From Pseudomonas sp. ZH-FAD (GTDB taxonomy: Bacteria > Pseudomonadota > Gammaproteobacteria > Pseudomonadales > Pseudomonadaceae), in contig NZ_PGLR01000021.1 of NCBI RefSeq assembly GCF_002803095.1, forward strand, positions 1-64,000: a DNA stretch of 64,000 nt, read 5' to 3'. Below the pieces are notes generated by a model. The model was not told where the DNA came from. It did not search any database and saw only the letters and a list, made by a program, of their open reading frames with translations. Below are positions 26,833 through 35,649 of this stretch, in pieces. The position numbers and the translations under genes were made by a program. The first letter of the stretch is position 1, and each line of letters begins with the position of its first letter.

Positions 26833-26874
26833 CCCTCTCCCTCCGGGAGAGGGTGCCCGAAGGGCGGGAGAGGG
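26833..26874. repeat. 42-bp dispersed repeat, copy 1
   Basis: The sequence starts CCCTCTCCCTCCGGGAGAGG and ends CCCGAAGGGCGGGAGAGGG, forming stem-loops. An identical 42-bp copy occurs at 53237-53278 between pstC and pstA. Confidence 0.8.
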
Positions 26875-26903
26875 AGCTTGTGCGCCCATTACGAGTCGTT
26901 CCC

Positions 26904-26924
26904 GGTGCGCACAGCGCACCCTAC
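26904..26924. repeat. GTAGGGTGCGC palindromic repeat, copy 1
   Basis: GGTGCGC-ACA-GCGCACC followed by CTAC. It is the exact reverse complement of the copy at 56044-56064. Two further near-identical copies lie at 59161 and 59228. Confidence 0.75.
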
Positions 26925-26925
26925 T

Positions 26926-27576
26926 TCAGGCCTCCTCAGCGTTTTCTTCACCCTCTTCCGGCAACAGATCCAACCAACCGGCCAGCACCATCTGCGCCTC
27001 TTCCACGCCCATGCGCTTGGGTGCCGAGAACAGCTGGATGCTGATGGCATCGCCCCACTGCTTGTGAATTTCCTGGCGCACCTTGAGCAGCGCGGTCTTC
27101 GCCGCGCCGAAGGCCAGCTTGTCGGCCTTGGTCAGCAGGATATGCAGCGGCATGCCGCTGGCCACCGACCAGTCCAGCATCATGCAGTCGAACTCGGTCA
27201 GCGGATGACGGATATCCATCATCAACACCAGGCCGCTCAGGCTCTCGCGGCTGCCCAGATACGCTTCCAGATGTTTCTGCCAGTGCTGCTTGAGCGGGAT
27301 TGGCACCTTGGCATAACCGTAGCCGGGCAGGTCGACCAGGCGACGCTCGTCGTCCAGGCGGAAGAAATTGAGTAGCTGCGTGCGCCCGGGGGTTTTCGAC
27401 GTTCGCGCCAGACTGGCATGGGTCAGGGTATTGAGCGCGCTCGACTTGCCGGCGTTGGAACGGCCGGCGAAGGCGACCTCCAGGCCGCTGTCCTCGGGGC
27501 ACTGATCGACCTTGGCGGCACTGATGAGGAAGCTGGCCTGCTGGCACAGACCGATAATGGGATTTTTCGGGAGCAT
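26926..27576 (-). CDS. engB: Ribosome biogenesis GTP-binding protein EngB/YsxC/YihA
   Basis: This 216-residue GTPase is needed for large ribosomal subunit assembly. GTPase motifs are present in order: G1 [16 protein letters not shown]2 region [13 protein letters not shown]3 [13 protein letters not shown]4 LLTKADKL and G5 FSAPKRMG. The C-terminal extension ends in an acidic tail [10 protein letters not shown]. It is convergent with polA and the small RNA, with the gene order polA-RNA-engB that is conserved in gammaproteobacteria. The ATG at 27576 gives the usual start [17 protein letters not shown]. Confidence 0.96.
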   Translation of the reverse strand: MLPKNPIIGLCQQASFLISAAKVDQCPEDSGLEVAFAGRSNAGKSSALNTLTHASLARTSKTPGRTQLLNFFRLDDERRLVDLPGYGYAKVPIPLKQHWQKHLEAYLGSRESLSGLVLMMDIRHPLTEFDCMMLDWSVASGMPLHILLTKADKLAFGAAKTALLKVRQEIHKQWGDAISIQLFSAPKRMGVEEAQMVLAGWLDLLPEEGEENAEEA

Positions 27577-27606
27577 GGGGTATCCGGTGGTTACCTCAAT
27601 CCGCAG

Positions 27607-27747
27607 AGAGGGTGTCTACAAATGGCTGCGCGCGGCCATGCTGCGTTGGAAACAACCTCAAAATGCTCATGTACTACTCGTACACTCCGCTTTTTCGGTT
27701 GACTCCGCCTTGCCTGACCTTTGCTTGCTGCTTTGTAGACACCCTCT
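27607..27747. repeat. 141-bp non-coding element with perfect 16-bp terminal inverted repeats
   Basis: AGAGGGTGTCTACAAA at 27607 is exactly inverted at 27732-27747. The inside includes AAAATGCTCATGTACTACTC and GACTCCGCCTTGCCTGACC, phrases I associate with an abundant intergenic element of pseudomonads, but I cannot name it. It separates engB from the cytochrome gene and carries no gene. The layout resembles a miniature inverted-repeat element, although I see no target-site duplication. Confidence 0.7.
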
Positions 27748-27816
27748 TGACCGTTCGAGGGATTGCGACATTTCCGCGCACCTGCTGCGCTCCAGAGGGA
27801 GCGGCAGGGGGCGTCG

Positions 27817-27845
27817 TTTCCGTTTCAGTGTTGCCAGTATATAAT
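27817..27845 (+). promoter_or_regulatory. Candidate sigma-70 promoter of the cytochrome c operon
   Basis: A perfect -10 hexamer TATAAT at 27840 is preceded at 17 bp by TTTCCG, a weak -35. It would give a leader of about 107 nt before the small cytochrome gene. Confidence 0.6.
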
Positions 27846-27894
27846 GCCGCAGATTTTGTGTGCGCTTTGTCCCACCCGCAGGAACCCAATTGCC

Positions 27895-27937
27895 GGGAGC
27901 GATTACATCTCTGCTCGATAGAAAGCAGGACGCTCCC
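27895..27937 (+). other. Nested hairpin in the cytochrome gene leader
   Basis: GGGAGCG pairs with CGCTCCC, and inside it CTGCT pairs with AGCAG, making a two-storey stem-loop 21 bp before the start codon. No T tract follows. It could affect translation or RNA stability. Confidence 0.45.
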
Positions 27938-27958
27938 AACCCTGATGAGGTTGATCTG

Positions 27959-28249
27959 ATGAAGAAAATGCTGCTTGCTGCTGCCGTTATGATGTTGTCG
28001 TTCAACGGCTATGCTGCTCAGGATCCGCAAGCTGTGTATGACCGTTCCTGTGGCGTATGCCACAACGGCCAGATTCCCACGGCGCCCCTGAAGGGCGACA
28101 AGGCCGCATGGGAGCCGCGTCTGGCCAAGGGCATGGATACACTGGTGCAGAGCGTCACCAATGGTTTGAATGCCATGCCGCCGCGCGGCCTGTGCATGGA
28201 CTGCTCGGCCGAGGATTACCAGGCGGTCATCAAGCTGATGACCGAATGA
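27959..28249 (+). CDS. Small c-type cytochrome (cytochrome c5-like)
   Basis: The 96-residue protein has a signal peptide (KKMLLAAAVMMLSFNGYAAQ) and one haem site, SCGVCH, with the Met ligand probably in GLNAMPPRGLCMDC. The pair of cysteines in GLCMDCSAEDYQAVIKLM is typical of cytochrome c5, which contains a disulfide there. It carries electrons in the periplasm. The ATG at 27959 follows TGATGAGGTTGA. Cytochrome c4 starts 50 bp downstream, so the two probably act together as electron donors to oxidases. Confidence 0.9.
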   Translation: MKKMLLAAAVMMLSFNGYAAQDPQAVYDRSCGVCHNGQIPTAPLKGDKAAWEPRLAKGMDTLVQSVTNGLNAMPPRGLCMDCSAEDYQAVIKLMTE

Positions 28250-28299
28250 GTGAGCCCGCTCGATAACCCTTTCTCTCTTAGCCGTAATTGGATTAGCTG

Positions 28300-28905
28300 A
28301 TGAACAAAGTACTCGTGAGTCTGCTGTTGACCCTGGGCCTCACTGGCGTGGCACAGGCTGCTGGCGATGCCGAAGCCGGTCAGGGCAAAGTCGCTGTCTG
28401 TGGTGCCTGTCATGGCGCCGATGGCAACAGCCCTGCACCAAACTTCCCCAAGCTGGCCGGTCAGGGCGAGCGTTACTTGCTCAAGCAGCTGCACGACATC
28501 AAGTCCGGTGCCCGTCCGGTGGTCGAGATGACCGGCATGCTGGATAACCTCAGCGATCAGGACATGGCTGACATCGCCGCTTACTTCGCCAGCCAAAAGA
28601 TGAGCGTTGGTGCTGCCGATCCCAAGCTGGTCGAGCGTGGTGAAGCGTTGTTCCGCGGCGGCAAGCTGGAAGAAGGCATGCCGGCCTGCACCGGTTGCCA
28701 CTCGCCTGATGGCGCAGGTCTGGCTGCCGCTGGCTTCCCGCACCTGGGTGGTCAACACGCTCAGTACGTGGCCAAGCAGCTGACCGACTTCCGCGAGGGT
28801 GACCGCACCAACGACGGTGACGCGATGATCATGCGTGCCATTGCGGCCAAGCTGAGCAACAAGGATATTGAAGCGGTGTCCAGCTTCATCCAGGGTCTGC
28901 ACTAA
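28300..28905 (+). CDS. cc4: Dihaem cytochrome c4
   Basis: This 201-residue periplasmic cytochrome has a signal peptide ending near AQAA and two similar haem domains with VCGACHGADGNSPAPNFPKL and ACTGCHSPDGAGLAAAGFPH. The two-domain duplication and length fit cytochrome c4. It donates electrons to cbb3 or aa3 oxidases in related species. It follows the cytochrome c5-like gene and is closed by a strong terminator. Confidence 0.94.
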   Translation: MNKVLVSLLLTLGLTGVAQAAGDAEAGQGKVAVCGACHGADGNSPAPNFPKLAGQGERYLLKQLHDIKSGARPVVEMTGMLDNLSDQDMADIAAYFASQKMSVGAADPKLVERGEALFRGGKLEEGMPACTGCHSPDGAGLAAAGFPHLGGQHAQYVAKQLTDFREGDRTNDGDAMIMRAIAAKLSNKDIEAVSSFIQGLH

Positions 28906-28945
28906 GAAGTATTTCCAAGCGACCACTGTTGCAGTTAGTAAGACA

Positions 28946-28970
28946 AAGGGTGGCCGCGGCCACCCTTTTT
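28946..28970 (+). terminator. Rho-independent terminator after cytochrome c4
   Basis: The palindrome AAGGGTGGCC-GGCCACCCTT (with a central GC pair) runs into a T tract 40 bp after the stop codon. Confidence 0.88.
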
Positions 28971-29072
28971 CATAGGCGCCATGGCTACAATGGGCGGAAC
29001 CGGCCCAGCGGTAGCGAGTCATAGTCTCGAATCGCCACTAGGGCGACGCTTATCCAGTCGAGGAGTACCCCC

Positions 29073-29699
29073 ATGCGTAACCTGATTTTTGGCGCCGCTC
29101 TGGCGATCAGCAGCCTGTTCGGCCTTGCTGCCCATGCCGAACCGGTAGCCGGCCAGCAGTATGTCGAGCTGAAGAGCCCGGTGCCGGTGTCCAAGCCTGG
29201 CAAGGTCGAAGTGGTGGAGCTGTTCTGGTACGGCTGCCCGCACTGCTATCAGTTCGAAGCGACCCTCAACCCCTGGGTCGAGAAGCTGCCGGAAGACGTC
29301 AATTTCGTGCGCGTGCCGGCGCTGTTCGGTGGCATCTGGAACGTGCATGGCCAGGCGTTCATCACCCTGGAAAGCATGAAGGTCGAGCACAAGGTGCATG
29401 ACGCCGTGTTCACCGCCATCCACCAGGAGAAGAAGAAGCTGGCCTCGGCTGAAGAGTTCGCCGACTTCGTCGCCACCCAGGGCGTTGATCGCGATGCCTT
29501 CCTCAAGACCTTCAATTCCTTCGCGGTCAAAGGCCAGATGGAAAAGGCCAAGAAACTGGCCATGGCTTACCAGATCACTGGCGTACCGGTGATGGTTGTC
29601 GGTGGCAAGTATCGCTTCGATCTGGGCTCGGCCGGTGGCCCGCAACAGACCCTGCAGGTCGCTGACCATCTGATCGCCAAGGAGCGCGAGGCGCTCTAA
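29073..29699 (+). CDS. dsbA: Thiol:disulfide interchange protein DsbA
   Basis: This 208-residue periplasmic oxidant introduces disulfide bonds into exported proteins. It has a signal peptide ending at AAHA, the active site WYGCPHCYQFE, and the cis-proline loop ITGVPVMVVGGKYR. Length is normal. The gene sits between the cytochromes c and the EEP-family gene, as in P. aeruginosa. The start ATG at 29073 has GAGGAG upstream. Confidence 0.96.
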   Translation: MRNLIFGAALAISSLFGLAAHAEPVAGQQYVELKSPVPVSKPGKVEVVELFWYGCPHCYQFEATLNPWVEKLPEDVNFVRVPALFGGIWNVHGQAFITLESMKVEHKVHDAVFTAIHQEKKKLASAEEFADFVATQGVDRDAFLKTFNSFAVKGQMEKAKKLAMAYQITGVPVMVVGGKYRFDLGSAGGPQQTLQVADHLIAKEREAL

Positions 29700-29718
29700 G
29701 CGGCCTCAGGCGCGAAGC

Positions 29719-30591
29719 ATGCTGCGCCGCTGGCGAAAGACACGTGCGGTTGGTCTGTGCGATCCACAGATCAACCCGCACTGCTCGCCCGAGAGCGATT
29801 GGCCAGCCGATGGCCTCCTGCGTCTACTCAGTTTCAACGTCCAGGTCGGCATCAATACCCAGCGCTACCACCACTACCTGACTCGCAGCTGGCAGCACCT
29901 GTTGCCCCATGCCGGGCGTGCCGGCAACCTGCAGCGCATCGGTGATCTGCTCGCCGACTTCGATCTGGTGGCGTTGCAGGAGGTCGATGGTGGCAGCCTG
30001 CGCTCGGGCTACATCAATCAGGTCGAGTACCTGGCCCAGCAGGGCGCCTTTCCCTACTGGTATCAACAGCTCAATCGCAATCTCGGGCGCTTCGCCCAGC
30101 ATAGCAATGGCGTGCTCAGTCGCTTGCGGCCCACCCTGCTGGAAGATCATCCGCTCCCCGGTCCGCCTGGGCGTGGTGCGATTTTCCTGCGTCTCGGTGA
30201 GGGCGAGCATGCGCTGGGCGTGGTGATGATGCATCTGGCGCTGGGTGCGCGCACCCGTACGCGGCAACTCGCTTACATTCGTGAGCGCGTCAGTGAGTTT
30301 CGCCATCTGGTGCTGATGGGCGACATGAACACCCATGCTGTCGATCTGCTGGAGAACTCCCCGCTGCGCGACCTCGGCCTGATCGCGCCGCAGGTCGAGG
30401 CAACCTTCCCCAGCTGGCGACCGCAGCGCTGTCTCGATCATATCCTGCTCAGTTCCGAGCTCGAACTGGGGCGCGTCGATGTGCTCAGCCAGCCGATTTC
30501 CGATCACCTTCCCGTGGCCGTGGAAATCCGCCTGCCGGAAGCACAGAATGCTGCGCAGATGCCTATGCTGAACACGCCATCTCCCGAGTAA
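29719..30591 (+). CDS. Endonuclease/exonuclease/phosphatase (EEP) family protein
   Basis: This 290-residue protein has the DNase I-like fold. Motifs are [10 protein letters not shown] (metal-binding Asn), [10 protein letters not shown] (metal-binding Glu), the Asn-containing [10 protein letters not shown], and the C-terminal CLDHILLS and [11 protein letters not shown] (catalytic His). Members cut nucleic acids or phosphoesters, and the substrate here is not predictable. No signal peptide is seen. It begins 19 bp after dsbA and ends 5 bp before the diguanylate cyclase, which suggests one transcript. Confidence 0.88.
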   Translation: MLRRWRKTRAVGLCDPQINPHCSPESDWPADGLLRLLSFNVQVGINTQRYHHYLTRSWQHLLPHAGRAGNLQRIGDLLADFDLVALQEVDGGSLRSGYINQVEYLAQQGAFPYWYQQLNRNLGRFAQHSNGVLSRLRPTLLEDHPLPGPPGRGAIFLRLGEGEHALGVVMMHLALGARTRTRQLAYIRERVSEFRHLVLMGDMNTHAVDLLENSPLRDLGLIAPQVEATFPSWRPQRCLDHILLSSELELGRVDVLSQPISDHLPVAVEIRLPEAQNAAQMPMLNTPSPE

Positions 30592-30596
30592 GCCGT

Positions 30597-32462
30597 ATGA
30601 GCGATGACGCGCAACGCTGGAAAGACAAATACCTGAGTAGCCTGGAGCAGCAGGAAAAGCTCGACCGCCGGTGGGAGTCGCGCCTGGATCTGTTGCGCCG
30701 TGGTCTGGTGCGCAGCAGCCTGGCAGCCGAGGGCGCGGACAAGGCGGTCGATCAATGCATGCAGGAAATGCGCGAAATCCTTCGTCGCGACGATATGGAC
30801 GCAGCATTGGGCGGCCTTATTCCGCGCCTGGAAAAGGCCGTGCTGGATTCCGAGCAGCGTCGTCAGCAGCGCGCTGGCGAGGCGGCGACTGCGTTGGCGA
30901 GCTTGATCGAGCAACTGCAGCGTCTGCAGCCGCCGCGCGAGGTGCGCAAGGCGCTCAAATCGCTAGGCAAACAGCTAGAGGACGCCACCACTCATCAGTA
31001 TCTGCTGCCGGCGCTGCTCAGCCAGCTGAGCAACCTGCAGGGGCAGGCGCTGACCGTTCTGCAGGCACCGGTGCAGGAGCAGCCGGGCCTGCTCCAGCGT
31101 CTGTTCGGTTCGCGCGGCGAGACCAGCGAAAGCACTGCGCAGGCGCCGGGTAGTGTCGCCGAGACCACTGGCGTTACCGAGGAGCCCGCAGCAGAGTTGA
31201 CGCCAACGCCAACGCCAACGCCAACGCCAACGCCAACGCCCGTAGCGGTGGCGAACGAGCCACCTCCCAGTGTCTCCAACGTGGTCAGCGTACCAGCCCG
31301 GCACCAGGTCCACGACGTCTCGCCTGTGCTCGACAGCCTGCCGCTGCCGCCGGGTCTGGTACGGCAGGAGCAAGCCGGCGACAGCCCCTTCTCGTTGCCC
31401 AGCAGCGAACCCGGATACAGCGCAGTGGCGCCGCATATCGCCAGCAGTCTGCGTAACCTGCTCGACGAGCTCGAGCTGCCGGCGCGCCATCTGCCGCAAG
31501 GCGAAGCGCTGCGCCTGCGACTCGAGGGCAATCTCAACTGGTACGAGCTGGTGCCGGTGCTGGATGACCTGGCCGTGCTGGTGCTTGCCGTCACCGATAG
31601 CGGCCAGCGCGAGTTCGCCGGCTATCTCAAGCAGCTCAACGAGCGCCTGGCTGCCTTCATCGAAACCCTCAGCGAGGCGCACGAGGGCTATAGCGCTTCA
31701 GTGGAAAATGCGCGCAGTTTCAACCAGCAGCTGCGGGATCAGGTCAGCGATCTGCAGAACAGCGTGCAGGAAGCTGCCGATCTGGAATCGCTCAAGCAGG
31801 CTCTGGAACAGCGTCTGGAAGGGCTCTTGCAAAGTGTCAGCAGCCATCAGCGTCAGCGCGACAGCAGTGAAGACGACGTGGCCGAGCGGCTGCAGGGCCT
31901 GGTCAAGCGTGTCGCCGAGATGGAGCAGGAAGCGCAGCAATTTCGCGAGCATATCGAGGAGCAGCGACAGAAGTCCTTGCTGGACCCCCTGACTGGGCTG
32001 CCCAACCGTGCCGCCTGGAGCGAGCGTCTCGACCTGGAAGTCGCTCGTTGCCAACGCTATGGCGGCCAGTTGTTGTTGGCGGTACTGGACGTCGATCACT
32101 TCAAGCGGATCAACGACGGCTACGGCCACCTGGCAGGTGATCGAGTGCTTAAGATCATCGCCGGTGAGCTCAGCAAGCGTTTGCGCAAGACCGACTTCAT
32201 CGCCCGTTTTGGTGGCGAGGAGTTCGTTCTGCTGATTCCTGCAACGCCGCTGGAGGGAGGTGCCCAGCTTCTGGAAACCCTGCGCGCGGCAATCGAGGCC
32301 TGCCCGTTCCACTTCAAGGGTGAGCCGGTGACCATCACCTTCTCTGCCGGTATCGCCGAGTTTCGCAATGGCGAGGCGACCGAGGTCACCTTCGAACGTG
32401 CCGACCAGGCGCTATATCGCGCCAAGGGCGCGGGGCGTAACCGAGTCGAGCAGGCTGCCTGA
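30597..32462 (+). CDS. dgcH: Diguanylate cyclase with long coiled N-terminus (DgcH-like)
   Basis: The C-terminal GGDEF domain (about residues 455-620) makes cyclic-di-GMP. The active site is [10 protein letters not shown], and an intact inhibitory site RKTD lies exactly five residues before GGEEF, so product inhibition is likely. The N-terminal 450 residues are cytoplasmic, largely helical and coiled-coil, interrupted by a Thr-Pro repeat near residues 202-216. No membrane segment is visible. The position after dsbA matches the P. aeruginosa dgcH gene as I recall it. The 621-residue length is slightly variable because of the hexanucleotide repeat. Confidence 0.88.
   Translation: MSDDAQRWKDKYLSSLEQQEKLDRRWESRLDLLRRGLVRSSLAAEGADKAVDQCMQEMREILRRDDMDAALGGLIPRLEKAVLDSEQRRQQRAGEAATALASLIEQLQRLQPPREVRKALKSLGKQLEDATTHQYLLPALLSQLSNLQGQALTVLQAPVQEQPGLLQRLFGSRGETSESTAQAPGSVAETTGVTEEPAAELTPTPTPTPTPTPTPVAVANEPPPSVSNVVSVPARHQVHDVSPVLDSLPLPPGLVRQEQAGDSPFSLPSSEPGYSAVAPHIASSLRNLLDELELPARHLPQGEALRLRLEGNLNWYELVPVLDDLAVLVLAVTDSGQREFAGYLKQLNERLAAFIETLSEAHEGYSASVENARSFNQQLRDQVSDLQNSVQEAADLESLKQALEQRLEGLLQSVSSHQRQRDSSEDDVAERLQGLVKRVAEMEQEAQQFREHIEEQRQKSLLDPLTGLPNRAAWSERLDLEVARCQRYGGQLLLAVLDVDHFKRINDGYGHLAGDRVLKIIAGELSKRLRKTDFIARFGGEEFVLLIPATPLEGGAQLLETLRAAIEACPFHFKGEPVTITFSAGIAEFRNGEATEVTFERADQALYRAKGAGRNRVEQAA
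31201..31240 (+). repeat. CGCCAA hexanucleotide repeat within the diguanylate cyclase gene
   Basis: Six perfect CGCCAA units plus CGCC are in tandem. The unit length is a multiple of three, so slippage would change the number of Thr-Pro pairs in the linker without breaking the frame. Confidence 0.9.
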
Positions 32463-32524
32463 TCCCTTCTACGTCGAGCCGCAGCGGCAGGCGCCGCGGC
32501 TCCCGTACGAACCACTCACTCCTT

Positions 32525-34048
32525 CTAGGATGTTGCCTCGGCCGGGTCCCTGCTGGTTGCCCCAGCGGTTCGTGCCCGTGGCGCGTGATCGTCCTCGTCC
32601 TGCAACGGCACCTCATTGCCCTGAGCGTCATACAGCTTGCCGCCGATGAAGTGGTCGCCATCGTGCAGGGCGGCGATGTCGCGGTAGCGCAGGCTGCGCT
32701 CGGTGCCGGCGACGAATACCGACTGCTGATCCGAGTTGCCGGCGGTGAAATGGTTGAACAGCAGGTTGAGCAGGATCGCCATGATCGCCGCCGAGCTGAT
32801 GCCGGAGTGGAAGATGGTCTCGAACCAGGCCGGGAAGTGATGGTAGAAGCTGGGCATGGCGATGGGGATCATGCCGAAGCCGATGGAAGTAGCGACGATC
32901 ACCAGGTTCATGTTGTTGCGGTAGTCGACCTTGGCCAGGGTGCGGATGCCGCTGGCGGCGACGGTGCCGAACAGCACGATGCCGGCACCACCCAGCACCG
33001 AGGTCGGCACTGCGGCGATCACTCGGCCCATGATCGGCAGCAAGCCGAGGGTGACCAGAATCAGCCCGCCGGTGGCGACCACGTAGCGGCTCTTCACGCC
33101 AGTCACGGCAACCAGGCCGACGTTCTGGGCGAAGGCGCTCTGGGTGAAGGAGCCGAATAGCGGCGCAACGACACTGGCGATCATGTCCGCGCGCAAACCG
33201 TTGCCGAGGCGTCTGGAGTCGACCTTGGTGTCGATGATGTCGCCGACGGCGAGGATGTCGGCCGAGGTTTCCACCAGGATCACCATCACCACGATCAGCA
33301 TCGAGATGATCGCTGCCACCTCGAACACCGGCATGCCGAAATGTAGCGGTGCCGGGAAGGCCAGCACCGGCCCTTCGCTGACCTTGGAAAAATCGGCCAT
33401 GCCGAATGCCACCGCCACCAGAGTGCCGATCACCATGGCCAGCAGGATCGACAGGCGCGAGATGGTGGCGCTGCCGACCTTGCTCAGCAGCAGCACGGTG
33501 GTCAGGGTGAAGGCGGCCAGGCCGATGTTGGCCATGCTGCCGAAGTCAGCTGCACTGCTATTACCGCCCATGGCCCAGCGCGCGGCTACAGGCATCAGCG
33601 TCAGGCCGATGGTGGTGATGACGATGCCGGTCACCAGCGGTGGGAAGAACTTGGTGATCTTGGAAAAGATCGGCGTGATCAACAGCCCGATCGCCGCTGC
33701 GCCTATCACCGCGCCGAATACCACCGGCAGCCCGCCTTCACCGCCATTGGCGCCGACTATCGCCACGATGGTGGCGACGCTGGCGAACGACACGCCCTGC
33801 ACCAGCGGTAACTGACAGCCGAAGAACGGCAAGCCGATGGTCTGCAGCAAAGTGGCAGCGCCACCGACGAAAAGCGAGGCGGCGATCAGCAGGCCGATAT
33901 CGGCAGGCGACAGACCGGCCGCCTGGCCGACGATCAGGGGTACCGCGACGATGCCGCCGTACATGGTCAGTACGTGCTGCAGGCCGTAGAGCAGATTGGA
34001 GCCGAGGCCGAGGTTCTCGTCCTCGGGGCGCTGGGGGGTGGAGGTCAT
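32525..34048 (-). CDS. NCS2-family purine (xanthine/uric acid type) permease
   Basis: This 507-residue, roughly fourteen-helix protein imports a purine with a cation. The N-terminal Gln-His motif is seen in NLLYGLQHVLTMYGGIVAVP. The signature in the middle, QNVGLVAVTGVKSRYVVATG, has Thr-Gly after the QN-G core, which is the xanthine/urate pattern rather than the uracil one. Residues EDENLGLGSN precede the first helix and the C-terminal 60 residues are soluble. It stands alone, with AT-rich upstream DNA containing paired candidate operators. The exact purine is unknown. Confidence 0.92.
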   Translation of the reverse strand: MTSTPQRPEDENLGLGSNLLYGLQHVLTMYGGIVAVPLIVGQAAGLSPADIGLLIAASLFVGGAATLLQTIGLPFFGCQLPLVQGVSFASVATIVAIVGANGGEGGLPVVFGAVIGAAAIGLLITPIFSKITKFFPPLVTGIVITTIGLTLMPVAARWAMGGNSSAADFGSMANIGLAAFTLTTVLLLSKVGSATISRLSILLAMVIGTLVAVAFGMADFSKVSEGPVLAFPAPLHFGMPVFEVAAIISMLIVVMVILVETSADILAVGDIIDTKVDSRRLGNGLRADMIASVVAPLFGSFTQSAFAQNVGLVAVTGVKSRYVVATGGLILVTLGLLPIMGRVIAAVPTSVLGGAGIVLFGTVAASGIRTLAKVDYRNNMNLVIVATSIGFGMIPIAMPSFYHHFPAWFETIFHSGISSAAIMAILLNLLFNHFTAGNSDQQSVFVAGTERSLRYRDIAALHDGDHFIGGKLYDAQGNEVPLQDEDDHAPRARTAGATSRDPAEATS

Positions 34049-34082
34049 GGGAAAGCTACTCGTGTTGTTCTTGTGCGGTCAA

Positions 34083-34128
34083 TGTAGACATTTTGTTGTC
34101 ATATTGGCTACTACTTTGTATACATTTT
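34083..34128 (-). promoter_or_regulatory. Paired TGTANACATTTT sites upstream of the purine permease
   Basis: TGTAGACATTTT at 34083 and TGTATACATTTT at 34117 are direct repeats 34 bp apart, within an AT-rich patch 35-80 bp upstream of the permease start. TGTATACA is palindromic and resembles GntR- or LysR-type operators. The regulator is unknown. Confidence 0.45.
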
Positions 34129-34276
34129 TTCGAGTGTTGTTTCCTGGAACCATTACAGCGCTACTGGTCATAAAATTTCCACGCGCGCTGAAGATGCCCG
34201 AATCTGACCGTGGCCCCGACTCGCGAGGCGACCCCTTCAGGCCCTAGACTATGCGCACTAGCCACCGGAGACGCCC

Positions 34277-34867
34277 ATGGACATCTTCAGCATTGCCGTG
34301 CTGATCTTTTTGGTCACCGACCCTTTCGGCAATATCGCCATCTACATTGCCGCGCTGAAGAACGTCGAGCCGCGCAGACGGTTGTGGATCGCCGCGCGCG
34401 AACTGCTGTTCGCCCTTGGCCTGTTGCTGCTGTTCCTCACCTTTGGTGACAAATTCCTCACCAGCCTCGGGCTGTCACGCGAGGCAACCGCGATTGCCGG
34501 CGGTATCATCCTGTTCGTCATCGCCATGCGCCTGATCTTCCCCAGCCCGCAGGGCCTGCTCGGCGACGTGCCGGATGGCGAGCCGATGCTGGTGCCGTTG
34601 GCCACGCCGGCGGTCGCCGGACCTTCAGCGCTTGCGGTGCTGATGACTCTGCGCAACACCCACACCGGGCCGCTCTGGGAGCTCTACCTGGCGGTCATCC
34701 TGGCCTGGGCGGCGACGGCATTCATTCTGTTGCAGGCTTCGTTCCTGCAGCGTTTTCTCGGTAATCGCGGGTTGATGGCGGTAGAACGATTGATGGGCAT
34801 GCTGTTGATCATGCTCAGCGTCGACATGCTGCTGGACAACCTGCAAAGCGTATTCGGTCACGCATGA
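34277..34867 (+). CDS. MarC-family (UPF0056) inner-membrane protein
   Basis: This 196-residue protein has six membrane helices. The family pattern is visible in LIFLVTDPFGNIAIYIAALK, the central AGGIILFVIAMRLIFP, and VPLATPAVAGPSALAVLMTL. The physiological role of MarC proteins is unknown; the early link to multiple antibiotic resistance was not upheld. Its stop codon overlaps the amidase start, so the two are translationally coupled. Confidence 0.92.
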   Translation: MDIFSIAVLIFLVTDPFGNIAIYIAALKNVEPRRRLWIAARELLFALGLLLLFLTFGDKFLTSLGLSREATAIAGGIILFVIAMRLIFPSPQGLLGDVPDGEPMLVPLATPAVAGPSALAVLMTLRNTHTGPLWELYLAVILAWAATAFILLQASFLQRFLGNRGLMAVERLMGMLLIMLSVDMLLDNLQSVFGHA

Positions 34868-35646
34868 AGTCTCTTTGCCTTGCCCTTGTTCTTGTTCTGC
34901 TCGCCGGTTGCATCGGTGGCCTACGTATCGATGACAGTCACACCGCGACCGGTCAGAACAGCCGGGTGCAATACGTCGTGTTGCACTACACCTCTGCTGA
35001 CCTGCAACGCTCGCTCGATCTGCTGACGCAGACCGAGGTGAGCAGCCACTACCTGATCGGTGATGCACCGCCAACCGTCTACCGCCTGGTTGACGAGAAC
35101 CGCCGTGCCTGGCACGTCGGCGTCAGCGAGTGGCAGGGGCGAACCTGGCTCAACGCTTCGACCATCGGCATCGAGCTGGTCAATCAGGGGTACTACCAGA
35201 CGCCAGCGGGGCGCTACTGGCAACCTTTCGCGCCGCAGCAGATCGACACCCTGATCGTGCTGCTCAAGGACATCGTCAAGCGTCACCAGCTACCGCTGGG
35301 CTCGATCATCGCGCACAGCGATGTGGCGCCGCAGCGCAAGGTCGATCCGGGCCCATTGTTCCCCTGGAAGCGTCTGGCCGACGAGGGCCTGGTGCCCTGG
35401 CCGAACGAGGACGCCGTGGCGCGCCAACAGGCGCTGTTCAGCACCAGCCTGCCCAGCGTGCAGTGGTTCCAGGAGCAGTTGGCGCAAAATGGCTACACGG
35501 TGCCGCAGCACGGTGAGCTGGATGAGGCGACGCGCAATGTCATCGCCGCCTTCCAGATGAAGTATCGCCCGGCCAACTACGACGGCCAGCCGGACGCCGA
35601 AACTGCAGCGCGGTTACTGGTGCTCAATCTGCAGGCGGCAGGATAG
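34864..35646 (+). CDS. ampDh2: N-acetylmuramoyl-L-alanine amidase, lipoprotein, AmpDh2-like
   Basis: The enzyme cleaves the bond between N-acetylmuramic acid and the stem peptide of peptidoglycan. It has a lipoprotein signal (VLLAGC, lipidated Cys16) and so acts at the inner face of the outer membrane or in the periplasm. The amidase_2 zinc ligands are visible as VVLHYTSA (His41), IIAHSDVAP (His151) and RKVDPG (Asp161), with the catalytic Glu in IGIELVN (Glu104). A peptidoglycan-binding domain fills residues 195-258. Its location next to marC and upstream of algB-kinB follows the P. aeruginosa order. Confidence 0.93.
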   Translation: MKSLCLALVLVLLAGCIGGLRIDDSHTATGQNSRVQYVVLHYTSADLQRSLDLLTQTEVSSHYLIGDAPPTVYRLVDENRRAWHVGVSEWQGRTWLNASTIGIELVNQGYYQTPAGRYWQPFAPQQIDTLIVLLKDIVKRHQLPLGSIIAHSDVAPQRKVDPGPLFPWKRLADEGLVPWPNEDAVARQQALFSTSLPSVQWFQEQLAQNGYTVPQHGELDEATRNVIAAFQMKYRPANYDGQPDAETAARLLVLNLQAAG

Positions 35647-35649
35647 CGC

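Noticed and set aside
26607..27044. 145-codon plus-strand frame across the small RNA and engB 3' end
   Set aside because: It spans a promoter, a terminator and a dispersed repeat and is antisense to engB.
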